Origin: Eggerthellales bacterium | GTDB lineage: Bacteria > Actinomycetota > Coriobacteriia > Coriobacteriales > Eggerthellaceae | Length of the DNA stretch: 47,641 nucleotides | Direction: 5' to 3' | Assembly (NCBI GenBank): GCA_029101185.1 | Contig: JAQXQN010000151.1 | Location: forward strand, 1-47,641 | Shown here: positions 1-8,283 of the stretch, piece by piece | Layout: every line of letters starts with the position of its first letter | Numbering within the stretch: the first letter of the stretch is position 1 | The notes under the pieces: generated by a model | Told to the model about the DNA's origin: nothing | What the model saw: only the letters and a program-made list of their open reading frames with translations | The model's database searches: none | Made by a program: the position numbers and the translations under genes

Positions 1-7
1 ATCAGAA

Positions 8-105
8 TGGACGTTTTGCACGATTGGGAGTCAAAAAACGTCTCCCAATCGTCGATTTCGTCCACGAGGCCCCCTTCTGGTCTCCCAATCGTCGATTTCG
101 TCCAC
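8..105. repeat. Three copies of a bipartite element CTCCCAATCGT-N6-CGTCCA: one inverted (8-30), two direct (42-64 and 82-104, within a 25-bp direct repeat at 41-65 and 81-105)
   Basis: Direct reading: tctcccaatcgtcgatttcgtccac occurs twice with a 40-bp period; the reverse complement of 8-30 is ctcccaatcgtgcaaaacgtcca, same ends but different central 6 nt. Confidence 0.85.
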
Positions 106-294
106 ACCCATTTCTGTATCCGCAGACTAACACCATCACCATCCCTGCTAAGCCCACCCTCTGGTCAAAATAGACTTCAAACGGACCTATCCCCTTAGGT
201 GGAACGGACCGCTTCAAGCGGACAAGGGGTCAGGGGCCAGGCGCCTCAAGCGGGCCAGGCCACTTCGGCAGGTGCGGCCCACCACCACGCACGG

Positions 295-1029
295 TCACTT
301 CGACACGCTGAACACCACAATTGGAGACACCTTGGGGTGCTTGGCGTAGAAGTCCTTCACCGTGGCATAGGTTTCCCGGTCGTAGTTGTTGTGGGAGTGC
401 AGCCGGCCGTCGGCCTCGCGAGTGAGGCAGATGGTATGGGCGCTGCCGGTGATGGTGTCCTTGTCGTTCCAAAAAGTGGTGAGCACATGGGTGACGGCAG
501 ATTGGTCGGTTGCGGGAATCTGTTTAGTTTTGAAGCCTCGCTGCTTGAGGTATTGCTCGATCATCCAGGGGTCGGTGCCGAACTCGCCCTTGACCATGAT
601 GCCCTCGGCCTCGAAATGCTCCACCAGATCCACGATGCTGGTTTTGCGCCCGAGGGATTTGACCAGGTTATACGTGGCGATAATCCCGCAGCCGCCCCAG
701 TTGAGATTGGCGACCCCCACCTTGATTGCCTCGCAGGCGGGGTTCTTCTGGTCCTCCACGTAGCCCTTTGCGGCAAGCTTCTCAAAAGCCGACTCCGCCT
801 TCTTGTTGGCGGGCTTGTTGTCGGGGATGGGGTCCGTGGCTTTCGTGTCGCCAAGAACCGCCTTGAGCAGGGGCGCCGCCACAGGAATAACCAGGTCCTC
901 CGACTTGCGCAGGATAGCGAAGGCCTCCTTCTCCCTGCCCTTCACGAAATCGTAAAACAGCTTGAGCGCCGTATCGGTGGGAGCCTTTGCGGAATGAGAG
1001 GCTTGCGAGGCGTGACTTCCAAGTGACAT
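295..1029 (-). CDS. Papain/C39-like cysteine peptidase fold protein, hypothetical
   Basis: ORF with aaaggag RBS before ATG at 1029; NWGGCGIIATYNLV Cys-containing helix start and later SAHTICLTREADGRLHSHNN His region resemble papain-like peptidases; the longer ORF start at 1197 is low complexity and unlikely. Confidence 0.6.
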   Translation of the reverse strand: MSLGSHASQASHSAKAPTDTALKLFYDFVKGREKEAFAILRKSEDLVIPVAAPLLKAVLGDTKATDPIPDNKPANKKAESAFEKLAAKGYVEDQKNPACEAIKVGVANLNWGGCGIIATYNLVKSLGRKTSIVDLVEHFEAEGIMVKGEFGTDPWMIEQYLKQRGFKTKQIPATDQSAVTHVLTTFWNDKDTITGSAHTICLTREADGRLHSHNNYDRETYATVKDFYAKHPKVSPIVVFSVSK

Positions 1030-1257
1030 ATGAGCTCCTTTCATGGCGAAGCGTGCTTTGACGAAGCGCTCGCGGCGACCGGGCGCGTTCGCGGCGGCCG
1101 GGCTCGAGCGCGGCGGCTGGGCTCGGGCGCGGCGGCTGGGCGCAGATGTGGCATCAACGCGGGCATTATACCTGGCTGGCACAGCGAGGGGCACCATTCC
1201 TGCACCATCCCGCGGCTGGCAGCGCTACAATTTGCCTCAATTGCAGAAAGGCCCACT

Positions 1258-2316
1258 ATGCATCCCTTTTTCATCTCCGTCGACGGCGGCGGATCATCCA
1301 CAAAGCTCCTTGTGACAGACGAGGCAGGCACCCAGCTGGCCACCTGTTCCGTTGGGTCCACCAGTTTCAAGTCCGCAGGCTATGACCAGGCAGAACACAA
1401 CATCGCCCAAGCGGTCCAAACCCTCACCAATCTTGGGTATCCACCCTGCCAGGCCCAAGCAGCAACCTGGGGGCTATCCGGCTGCGACGCCCCCGCCGAC
1501 CTTGCGAAATACCGCCAGATTCTCCAAGACTGCGGCCTTGACCTGCGCATTCACCATGTTTGCAACGACTCATTCCTGGCCCTGTACGCACATGCCCAGC
1601 CCCCCGCGATCGTGGTGATATCCGGCACTGGGTCCATCGCCTACGGGGTTGACCGTCACAGAAACGCCAGCAGGGCAGGGGGTCTTGGGTACCGATTCTC
1701 GGACCTGGGGTCCGGCTGCTGGATGGGCGCCCAGCTCCTTGAGGCGTTCGCCCTGCACCTTGAGCACATTAGTACCTCAGGCATCGCCCCAGATGATCCT
1801 GGGTTTTCCCTGATAGAAAAGGTGGTTCAGGACGCTTCGACAGACAAAACGGCGGCCGAGTCGGACAAGGCGGCCGGATCAGACAAGGCATCAGCCGAAT
1901 CGGACAAGGCGGCCGAGGGGCGCAAAGAAGCGTCCCCGAAGGAGATGCTCCAGATCCTCTCCAACGCAGACGAACCGTCCTGGTTTGCTCACCTTGCCTA
2001 CCTCGTGCTCTCAGCCCCCGAGGCGCAAGAGTCTCCCCTATGCACCCGAGTAGCCCAACAAGGCGCGCGCTACTTGGCGGGATACGTGGCTGAACTGGTC
2101 AGACGCATGACTTCGGGTGCCGAAGCGTGCGCTCCGGAAGAGATTACCCTGGTCATGGCGGGAGGCCTGACCCGAATCGGGCTGGTCCGCGGGGCCCTTG
2201 AGCGCCAGCTTGCGCGCATTGATGGAATCGACCCGAAAAAAATACTGGCTGGAGACGTGGACCCGGTCTGGGGCGGCATCTCCATGGCTCGAGAAAGGCT
2301 GTGGTATGAAGAATAG
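1258..2316 (+). CDS. BadF/BadG/BcrA/BcrD-type ATPase family kinase (N-acetylglucosamine kinase-like)
   Basis: MHPFFISVDGGGSSTKLLVTDEAG phosphate-1 motif, GTGSIAYG, AGGLGYRFSDLGSG; ends GGISMARERLWYEE. Confidence 0.88.
   Translation: MHPFFISVDGGGSSTKLLVTDEAGTQLATCSVGSTSFKSAGYDQAEHNIAQAVQTLTNLGYPPCQAQAATWGLSGCDAPADLAKYRQILQDCGLDLRIHHVCNDSFLALYAHAQPPAIVVISGTGSIAYGVDRHRNASRAGGLGYRFSDLGSGCWMGAQLLEAFALHLEHISTSGIAPDDPGFSLIEKVVQDASTDKTAAESDKAAGSDKASAESDKAAEGRKEASPKEMLQILSNADEPSWFAHLAYLVLSAPEAQESPLCTRVAQQGARYLAGYVAELVRRMTSGAEACAPEEITLVMAGGLTRIGLVRGALERQLARIDGIDPKKILAGDVDPVWGGISMARERLWYEE
1843..1920 (+). repeat. Four imperfect 18-21 bp in-frame tandem units (gacaag.cggccgag.cg) encoding DKTAAESDKAAGSDKASAESDKAAEG
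   Basis: Direct reading of nucleotide and protein repeat inside the BadF-type kinase. Confidence 0.85.
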
Positions 2317-3649
2317 ACGCGAAAACGGTGGCGTGACCCTGGTAGAGCGCATCGCCTACCCTTTGGGGCTTGCGGGGCAGAACATGGTGTACAACTTCAT
2401 GTCCATGTACATCCTGTTCTTCTTCACGGACCTGCTAGGCATCCCCGCCGCCATTGCAACCGGCATCATCATGGCGGCTAGCGCTTGGGACGTGATCAAC
2501 GACCCTCTCATGGGCCTCATCACCGACAGAACCCGCACCCGCCTGGGCAAGCTTCGCCCCTACCTGATCTTCGGGCCGGTGGTGCTTGCCATCATGTTCG
2601 CCCTGTGCTTCTGCGACTTTGGCCTGGCCCAGGTCGCGGCCATTGGCGTGGCCGCCCTGTTCTACGTGCTCTGGGGCATGAGCTACACCGTATGCGACAT
2701 CCCCATCTGGGCCATCTCCTCCGTGGTATCAAAGGACCCCTCCCAGAGAAACTCCATGGTTACCCTGGGCAAGATCGGCGGCACCGTGGGCACTGCCATC
2801 TGCACCGTCTGCAGCATCATGGTGATCAACGGGTTTGGCGGCGAGCGCCTGGCCAGCGCCTACACCTATGCCGCAATTGTCATCGGCCTGGTGTCCTGCG
2901 TGCTTATGACCATCACTGGCCTGGTGCTCAAGGAGCGCATCGAGCCCGCCGCCAAGCCGGTCTCCTTCCGCGAGAACCTGCGCACCGTCACCTGTAACCG
3001 ACCCCTGATGGCGCTGCTTGTGGGCATCCTGGTGGTCAACATGGTCAACAACATCCGTCAGGCAGCCCAGACCTACTTTGCCATCTACGTCTGGGGAGAC
3101 TCCTCCTGGCTCACTCCCATTGGCATCAGCCTGATTGTGGGCATGGTGGCCGGCATGGCCCTCACCCCCATGCTTATGGGACGCTTCGACAAGCGAAAGC
3201 TGTTCATCGGCTCCTGCATTGGCGGGGCCGTGGCCTCCTCCATCCCGTTTTTCATCGGCGGGGGCAATATCATGTTCTGCCTGGTGGTGCTTGGGGTCAG
3301 CTTCGCCTTCACCGGCGTGACCACCATCACCACCTCAAGCATGCTCATCGACGCGGTGGACTTTTCCCAGTACAAGCTGGGATTCAGGGGCGAGGGCATC
3401 ATCTTCAGCCTGAACACCTTCCTCTCCAAACTCAGCGGCATGATTTCGCGGGCCGTGGTAGGCGTGGGGCTGGTGCTCATGAGTTACGAGGCCGACGCCG
3501 CCGTCACGCCTCTGCTCAGCAGCGGCCTGAGCGCCATGATTTACCTGATTCCCGCTGCATGCTTCCTGCTGGCCATCATCCCCATGATGTTCTACCACAT
3601 CAGCCCCGAAGAACAGGCCGGTATCGAGGCCATGCGCCAACAGCAGTAA
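2306..3649 (+). CDS. GPH/MFS family sugar (glycoside-pentoside-hexuronide) symporter
   Basis: LVERIAYPLGLAGQNMVYNFMSMYILFFFTDLLGI, WDVINDPLMGLITDRTRTRLGKLRPYLIFG; 12-TM-like; ATG at 2306 overlaps the upstream stop. Confidence 0.9.
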   Translation: MKNRRENGGVTLVERIAYPLGLAGQNMVYNFMSMYILFFFTDLLGIPAAIATGIIMAASAWDVINDPLMGLITDRTRTRLGKLRPYLIFGPVVLAIMFALCFCDFGLAQVAAIGVAALFYVLWGMSYTVCDIPIWAISSVVSKDPSQRNSMVTLGKIGGTVGTAICTVCSIMVINGFGGERLASAYTYAAIVIGLVSCVLMTITGLVLKERIEPAAKPVSFRENLRTVTCNRPLMALLVGILVVNMVNNIRQAAQTYFAIYVWGDSSWLTPIGISLIVGMVAGMALTPMLMGRFDKRKLFIGSCIGGAVASSIPFFIGGGNIMFCLVVLGVSFAFTGVTTITTSSMLIDAVDFSQYKLGFRGEGIIFSLNTFLSKLSGMISRAVVGVGLVLMSYEADAAVTPLLSSGLSAMIYLIPAACFLLAIIPMMFYHISPEEQAGIEAMRQQQ

Positions 3650-3704
3650 CCCATACAGCGGCAGCGCACCACGCGCTGCGAGCCCACCAAGTAAAGGAGC
3701 ATCC

Positions 3705-4454
3705 ATGGAAACTTCCGCCATCGCCCAGCTCATGCAGCCCCCTGCATTGGATACCTGTCGAAGCGTCCTGTGCGTGGCGCCCCATCCAGACGACAACGAG
3801 ATCGGCATGGGAGGGGTGATTGCCCAGATGACAGCGGCGGGGGTCCATGTTGACTACCTGACCGTCACCGATGGCGCCCTCGGGGATCTAGGCCTTCATG
3901 ATCCCGAGCTTGACCTGGCCCATGTCCGCAAGACCGAGGCCATTGCTGCAGGGCAACTGCTTGGCGTGAGGGACTTCTACTGGCTTGACCTGCCAGACGG
4001 CACGCTCAGAGACGTTCCCGCCTTGGCTCGGGCGATAGCCGAACGGCTGCGCCAGGGCGGCTATGACGCCGTGTTCTGTCCGGACCCCTGGAACGCCTAC
4101 GAGGCACATATGGACCATGTAGTGGTTGGCCGGGCCACAGCCCAAGCCGCCATCAGCTGCAACCTGCGCGCTTATCCCGAAGGCACCCACACTGCTCCCT
4201 GCAACCTCCAGGCAGTGGGATTCTACTTCACCGGCAAACCCAACACCGTCGTTGACATCACCGGGTACTTTGCCCAAAAGATGCAGGCCATTGCCGCCCA
4301 CCAGTCCCAGATCAGCCCCGAGATGCTGCAGCTCTACACCGGGTACTTTGCCTTCAGAGGCCAGCGGCTCACCCAATCCGAGGCCATCGGCGAGGGGCTG
4401 AAGGTGCTTGCCCCACTGCTGCTCCACTGCATCCCCGAGGCCGCAGACATTTAA
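3705..4454 (+). CDS. PIG-L / LmbE family N-deacetylase
   Basis: CVAPHPDDNEIGMGGVI zinc-binding HPDD motif and later DPWNAYEAHMDH. Confidence 0.92.
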   Translation: METSAIAQLMQPPALDTCRSVLCVAPHPDDNEIGMGGVIAQMTAAGVHVDYLTVTDGALGDLGLHDPELDLAHVRKTEAIAAGQLLGVRDFYWLDLPDGTLRDVPALARAIAERLRQGGYDAVFCPDPWNAYEAHMDHVVVGRATAQAAISCNLRAYPEGTHTAPCNLQAVGFYFTGKPNTVVDITGYFAQKMQAIAAHQSQISPEMLQLYTGYFAFRGQRLTQSEAIGEGLKVLAPLLLHCIPEAADI

Positions 4455-4461
4455 TCCACGC

Positions 4462-4550
4462 CACGTTTTGTCAACGCGCAAGCCTAGCCAGCGCGCACGT
4501 TTAGTCAACGCGCACGTTTAGTCAACTCCACGCTTAGTCAACGCGCACGC
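4462..4550. repeat. About five 16-17 bp tandem units (acgyttagtcaacgcgc) derived from the 3' end of the YrdC gene
   Basis: Direct reading between convergent genes; the unit equals the reverse complement of the codons for VRVD-stop. Confidence 0.8.
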
Positions 4551-5175
4551 TTCCCTGCCTGAGCACCCGAGGCGCCCCTCCCGTGCAATCCACGATGGTG
4601 GAGGACACGCCGGATCTGGGCGCTTCGTCATAGCAATACGCCGAAACCGCCGCGATCACCTCGGGATCCACCTGGTCAAAAGCCTGAGGGGGCTGCATGC
4701 CCTGGAGGTTTGCGCTGCTTGTTGCCACCGGACCGCCCACGCCCCGCAAGATTTCCAGGGCAACAGGGTCACCCGGCATGCGCAGAGCCACCGTGTGCTC
4801 AGGGCCACAATAGGCCTCGGGCAGGGCCGCAGAGGCAGGAACAATCAGGGTCAGCGCCCCTGGCCAATACTGTTGTGCCAGGTCATATGCGTATTCAGGA
4901 ATATGAGTCCCATAGGTGTCCAGGTCCTGGGGGGATGAAACCAAAAGTGGGATTGCCTTCTCGAGGTCCCGATGCTTGATGGCGTAGAGGGCCTGGGGGG
5001 TCTTCGCGGCAAAGACCGCCACACCCAGGCCGTACACGGTGTCCGTGGGAAACAGGGCTGGCTTGCCTGCAAGAAGGGTTTCTATCACCTGGCGAAGTGA
5101 ACTGCCCGCGGGGTGAGCCGGGGCCGCGGGCTGGGCCGGGGCCCCGGGCTGGGCCAGCAAGGAATCGTCGCTCAT
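4534..5175 (-). CDS. L-threonylcarbamoyladenylate synthase (Sua5/YciO/YrdC family)
   Basis: LFPTDTVYGLGVAVFAAK, AIKHRDLEKAIPLLVSS, WPGALTLIVPAS, VALRMPGDPVALEIL; start could also be 5304. Confidence 0.92.
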   Translation of the reverse strand: MSDDSLLAQPGAPAQPAAPAHPAGSSLRQVIETLLAGKPALFPTDTVYGLGVAVFAAKTPQALYAIKHRDLEKAIPLLVSSPQDLDTYGTHIPEYAYDLAQQYWPGALTLIVPASAALPEAYCGPEHTVALRMPGDPVALEILRGVGGPVATSSANLQGMQPPQAFDQVDPEVIAAVSAYCYDEAPRSGVSSTIVDCTGGAPRVLRQGSVRVD

Positions 5176-5272
5176 GGCCGCGCAGGCCTCCTCTCCAGGT
5201 ACCCCTTCGGGTTCCCCCTCCGAGCGCCCCACAGAGCGCGAACCACAAAACCAAAAACCAGAAACTTTATCC

Positions 5273-5300
5273 TTGACAGAGAATAACTTTATAGTATTCT
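5273..5300 (+). promoter_or_regulatory. Candidate sigma-70-like promoter TTGACA-N16-TATTCT
   Basis: TTGACA at 5273-5278, TATTCT at 5295-5300. Confidence 0.45.
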
Positions 5301-5337
5301 GCAATCAGATAGTAATTATCTCCATCCAAGGATAATT

Positions 5338-5394
5338 ATGTTAGTGGGCGATGTTCTCCCCCTTAGCAATTCGCCCGCTCTCCTCTCTTCCTAG
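5338..5394 (+). CDS. Putative 18-aa small ORF MLVGDVLPLSNSPALLSS (leader peptide or small protein)
   Basis: AAGGA RBS 5 nt before ATG; stop TAG abuts a strong terminator hairpin; promoter upstream. Confidence 0.35.
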   Translation: MLVGDVLPLSNSPALLSS

Positions 5395-5427
5395 CGGGCG
5401 AGCATGTGCTCGCCCGTTCCTTTTTCC
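5393..5427 (+). terminator. Rho-independent terminator-like hairpin
   Basis: Perfect CGGGCGAGCA-TG-TGCTCGCCCG (5395-5416) followed by ttcctttttccc. Confidence 0.7.
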
Positions 5428-5485
5428 CTTTGTTCGCCCGTTCAGAAGCGGGCAGGACGCTTCGCCAGCGAAACAGAGCGTCTCG

Positions 5486-7042
5486 CTATTTACCCAGCTC
5501 GCCTGCGGCACGAACCCGGACGCGATTGGTGTGGCCCGGATAGTACTGCAGCGGCACATCCTCCACGTCGATGATCTCCACCGTCTCGCGCACAGCGCCA
5601 GCCTCCACGGCAAGCTCGATGGCGGCATTGCGGGCCTGATCAAGCGCCTCGTCACGAGGGGTCACGTCATAATCAATGAGAGCCTCGTAGGTGCCGGAGA
5701 CCTTAGAGATGGCAGACCCGATGGCGTTTGCGCAGCCGGAGAACTCGGGCTTGACGCAGATGGCGGTGCCCGCAAGGTCGGTGGGCACCACAATGGAGCC
5801 ACCGCCAACCAGAATGGCGTCAATGTCGTCGTTGGAGACCTTCATCATGTCGATGGAATCCTCCACCAGCTCCCGCATGACGGCCATGGCCGCTTCGGCA
5901 AACTCAAGAGGCATGTCTGCAACCTTTGAGGCATCGCCCACGTTGTCCACCATACCCAGGCGCACCGCAACGTCGGTGGCAGTGGTGACGTCGCCGCCAA
6001 AGACCAGGGCCTTCTCGGTGATGCGGAAGCCCACGGAGTCGGGGCCTACGGTGACGGTGCCGTCCTCATGCTGACGGACAATGGAGCCGCCGCCCAGGCC
6101 AATGGAGATCACGTCGGGCATACGGAAGTTGGTGCGCACGCCACCGATGGTCACGGCAACGCCGGACTCCCGAGGAAATCCGTTTGCCAGCACGCCCAGG
6201 TCAGTGGTGGTGCCTCCCACGTCAATGACAATAGCGTTGTCCATCTTGGACAGGTAGCTAGCACCGCGGATGGAGTTGGTGGGGCCGCAGGCAATGGTCA
6301 GGATGGGGTACTTGCGAGCGTACTCCATAGTCATCAGGGTGCCGTCGTTCTGGGACAGGTACACATCCGCGTTGACCACGCCCTTCTCCGCTAGGGACTT
6401 GGCAAATCCCTCGGTGAAGCGCTCCGCCACCTGATGGAGAGCGGCGTTGAGGATGGTGGCGTTCTCACGCTCGATCAGACCCATGGACCCAATCTCGGAG
6501 GACAGGGACAGACACACGTCCTCGCCAAGCACCTCGCGGGCAATCTTGGCGGCGGCAATCTCGTCGTCGTTGCGCACGGTGGAGAACACGCAGCTAATGG
6601 CCACGGATTGAACCTTGCCCTTCACGCTCTCAAAGAACTCCCGGGCCGCCTGTGCGTCAAACTCGCTGAGGCGCTGGCCGTCAAACTCGAATCCGCCGGG
6701 AATGATGGCATCGGCCACGCACACCGCGGCAATATCGTCCGCCCAGTCCACCATGGGAGGAATGCCCACAGAGGCAGGCGCGCCGATGCGCAGGATGGCA
6801 ATGGGGGCCAGGCCCTGGCGCTGCACGATAGCGTTGGTGCACTGGGTGGTGCCCAGCATGGCCTGCTTGATTTCGGCAGGGTTCACTTCGCCAGCAGAAA
6901 GCACGGCATCAATGGAGCCCATGATTCCAGAATAGATATCGTCAGAAGTGGGGTACTTCACCGCCGCGACAACGCTGAGGTCCTCGTCAATCAGTACGGC
7001 GTCGGTGTTGGTGCCGCCCACGTCAATGCCAAGTTTGTACAT
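5486..7042 (-). CDS. Hydantoinase/oxoprolinase family protein (HyuA-like)
   Basis: MYKLGIDVGGTNTDAVLID, AMLGTTQCTNAIVQR, AIVIDVGGTTTDLGVLANGFPRE, VISIGLGGGSIVR. Confidence 0.93.
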   Translation of the reverse strand: MYKLGIDVGGTNTDAVLIDEDLSVVAAVKYPTSDDIYSGIMGSIDAVLSAGEVNPAEIKQAMLGTTQCTNAIVQRQGLAPIAILRIGAPASVGIPPMVDWADDIAAVCVADAIIPGGFEFDGQRLSEFDAQAAREFFESVKGKVQSVAISCVFSTVRNDDEIAAAKIAREVLGEDVCLSLSSEIGSMGLIERENATILNAALHQVAERFTEGFAKSLAEKGVVNADVYLSQNDGTLMTMEYARKYPILTIACGPTNSIRGASYLSKMDNAIVIDVGGTTTDLGVLANGFPRESGVAVTIGGVRTNFRMPDVISIGLGGGSIVRQHEDGTVTVGPDSVGFRITEKALVFGGDVTTATDVAVRLGMVDNVGDASKVADMPLEFAEAAMAVMRELVEDSIDMMKVSNDDIDAILVGGGSIVVPTDLAGTAICVKPEFSGCANAIGSAISKVSGTYEALIDYDVTPRDEALDQARNAAIELAVEAGAVRETVEIIDVEDVPLQYYPGHTNRVRVRAAGELGK

Positions 7043-7177
7043 GTTGGTTCCTTTTCATCGCGGCCCTGGATGGGTGCGTCCAGGGCGGTTGCTTGAGTGG
7101 TTGAGAAGTCCGATCCCATCTGGAGGCCATGCCCCGAGGGACCGATGTGCACACCGCAGTGCACATGTAGGGCGACG

Positions 7178-8263
7178 CTACTTGCAGCGCTCTTCAACGG
7201 GAATATAGTCCGTCTCCAGGCCGAAGTACCGCGGACCGGCCAGGTCAATGCCGGCCTCGGTGCGCCACAGGTGGAAGCACTCCAGGCCAACCACCATGAC
7301 ACGCTTGCCGTACTTGAGTGCGTCGGTAGGCACGGGGATGAAGGTCTCCGTGTCCACCAGGCAGATCATGTCGGGAACCGTGGCCTTGATCTGGCCGTCA
7401 ACCACGCAGCACAAGTTCTCGTTCTGGAACTCCACGTAAGCCTGGCGGCCCTTTTCGGCCCCGATGCCCTCAAGCTTCACCCGACCGAAGTTAAAGCCGT
7501 TGCGGACCTCCCGCAGCACGTCGGAAATCTTGCCCTTGAACAGGTAATGGCCGCCGGTGTAGTCAAGGAAGTACTCCTCGGGGGTCATACCCTCAGGACA
7601 GTCCTTAATATGGCGAATTGCCCTGCCCAGGTTCTCGGACCGGGTCACAATGCCGTGGACGCCGAACTCCTTCATCATCTTGCCGGTCATGGTGTACAGG
7701 GCGATGCTCACCGAACCGCCGCACTCCATGCAGATGACGCGGCCGATGCGCTCAGCCCACTTGTTGGTGATGGTGGTCATGTAGTTGGTGTTGCCCTTCT
7801 CATCCACCAGAGCCATGGGAGTGGCATGCATGCCTCCGATGGTGAAGGTCACGTGCTGCAGTTCCGGGAATGCCCGACCCATGCCGTCCACGTCAACCAA
7901 GGGAAGCCCCAACCGAGCGGCTGCAACAATAGGCAGCATGCTGTTCACTCCACCGGCCTCAATAGGCATGATGGCGTAGACCTTATTGTCCATGCCATCC
8001 TCGATCATGCGGATGATCTCCTGGTACTCGCTACCGTTGACCGCCTTCTCGTTCAGGACGGTAGGAGCGCCCATCATGGCAATGGGCATGCACAGCTGCT
8101 CATCAGGGACCTCATCGGGATCAATCAGACGCACCGGGCCGCACTCTTTCACGGCGCCGAGCGCCATCAGCTTACCGATGTAGGGATCTCCCCCGCCACC
8201 AGCCCCCAGCAGAGCCGCACCGAGGGCGATATCCTCAATTTCCTTTGGTCCAATAAGCCTCAT
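7178..8263 (-). CDS. DUF917 domain-containing protein (copy 1)
   Basis: IEDIALGAALLGAGGGGDPYIGKLMA and C-terminal PDMICLVDTETFIPVPTDALKYGKRVMVVGLE. Confidence 0.9.
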   Translation of the reverse strand: MRLIGPKEIEDIALGAALLGAGGGGDPYIGKLMALGAVKECGPVRLIDPDEVPDEQLCMPIAMMGAPTVLNEKAVNGSEYQEIIRMIEDGMDNKVYAIMPIEAGGVNSMLPIVAAARLGLPLVDVDGMGRAFPELQHVTFTIGGMHATPMALVDEKGNTNYMTTITNKWAERIGRVICMECGGSVSIALYTMTGKMMKEFGVHGIVTRSENLGRAIRHIKDCPEGMTPEEYFLDYTGGHYLFKGKISDVLREVRNGFNFGRVKLEGIGAEKGRQAYVEFQNENLCCVVDGQIKATVPDMICLVDTETFIPVPTDALKYGKRVMVVGLECFHLWRTEAGIDLAGPRYFGLETDYIPVEERCK

Positions 8264-8283
8264 TCTCTTGCCTTTCTATCTAT

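Noticed and set aside
41-105. CRISPR array
   Set aside because: Only two direct copies with a 15-nt gap, a third copy inverted, and no cas genes in the window.
199-1026. 275-aa + strand ORF opposite the cysteine-peptidase-like gene
   Set aside because: No recognisable domain; the minus-strand gene has an RBS and fold motifs.
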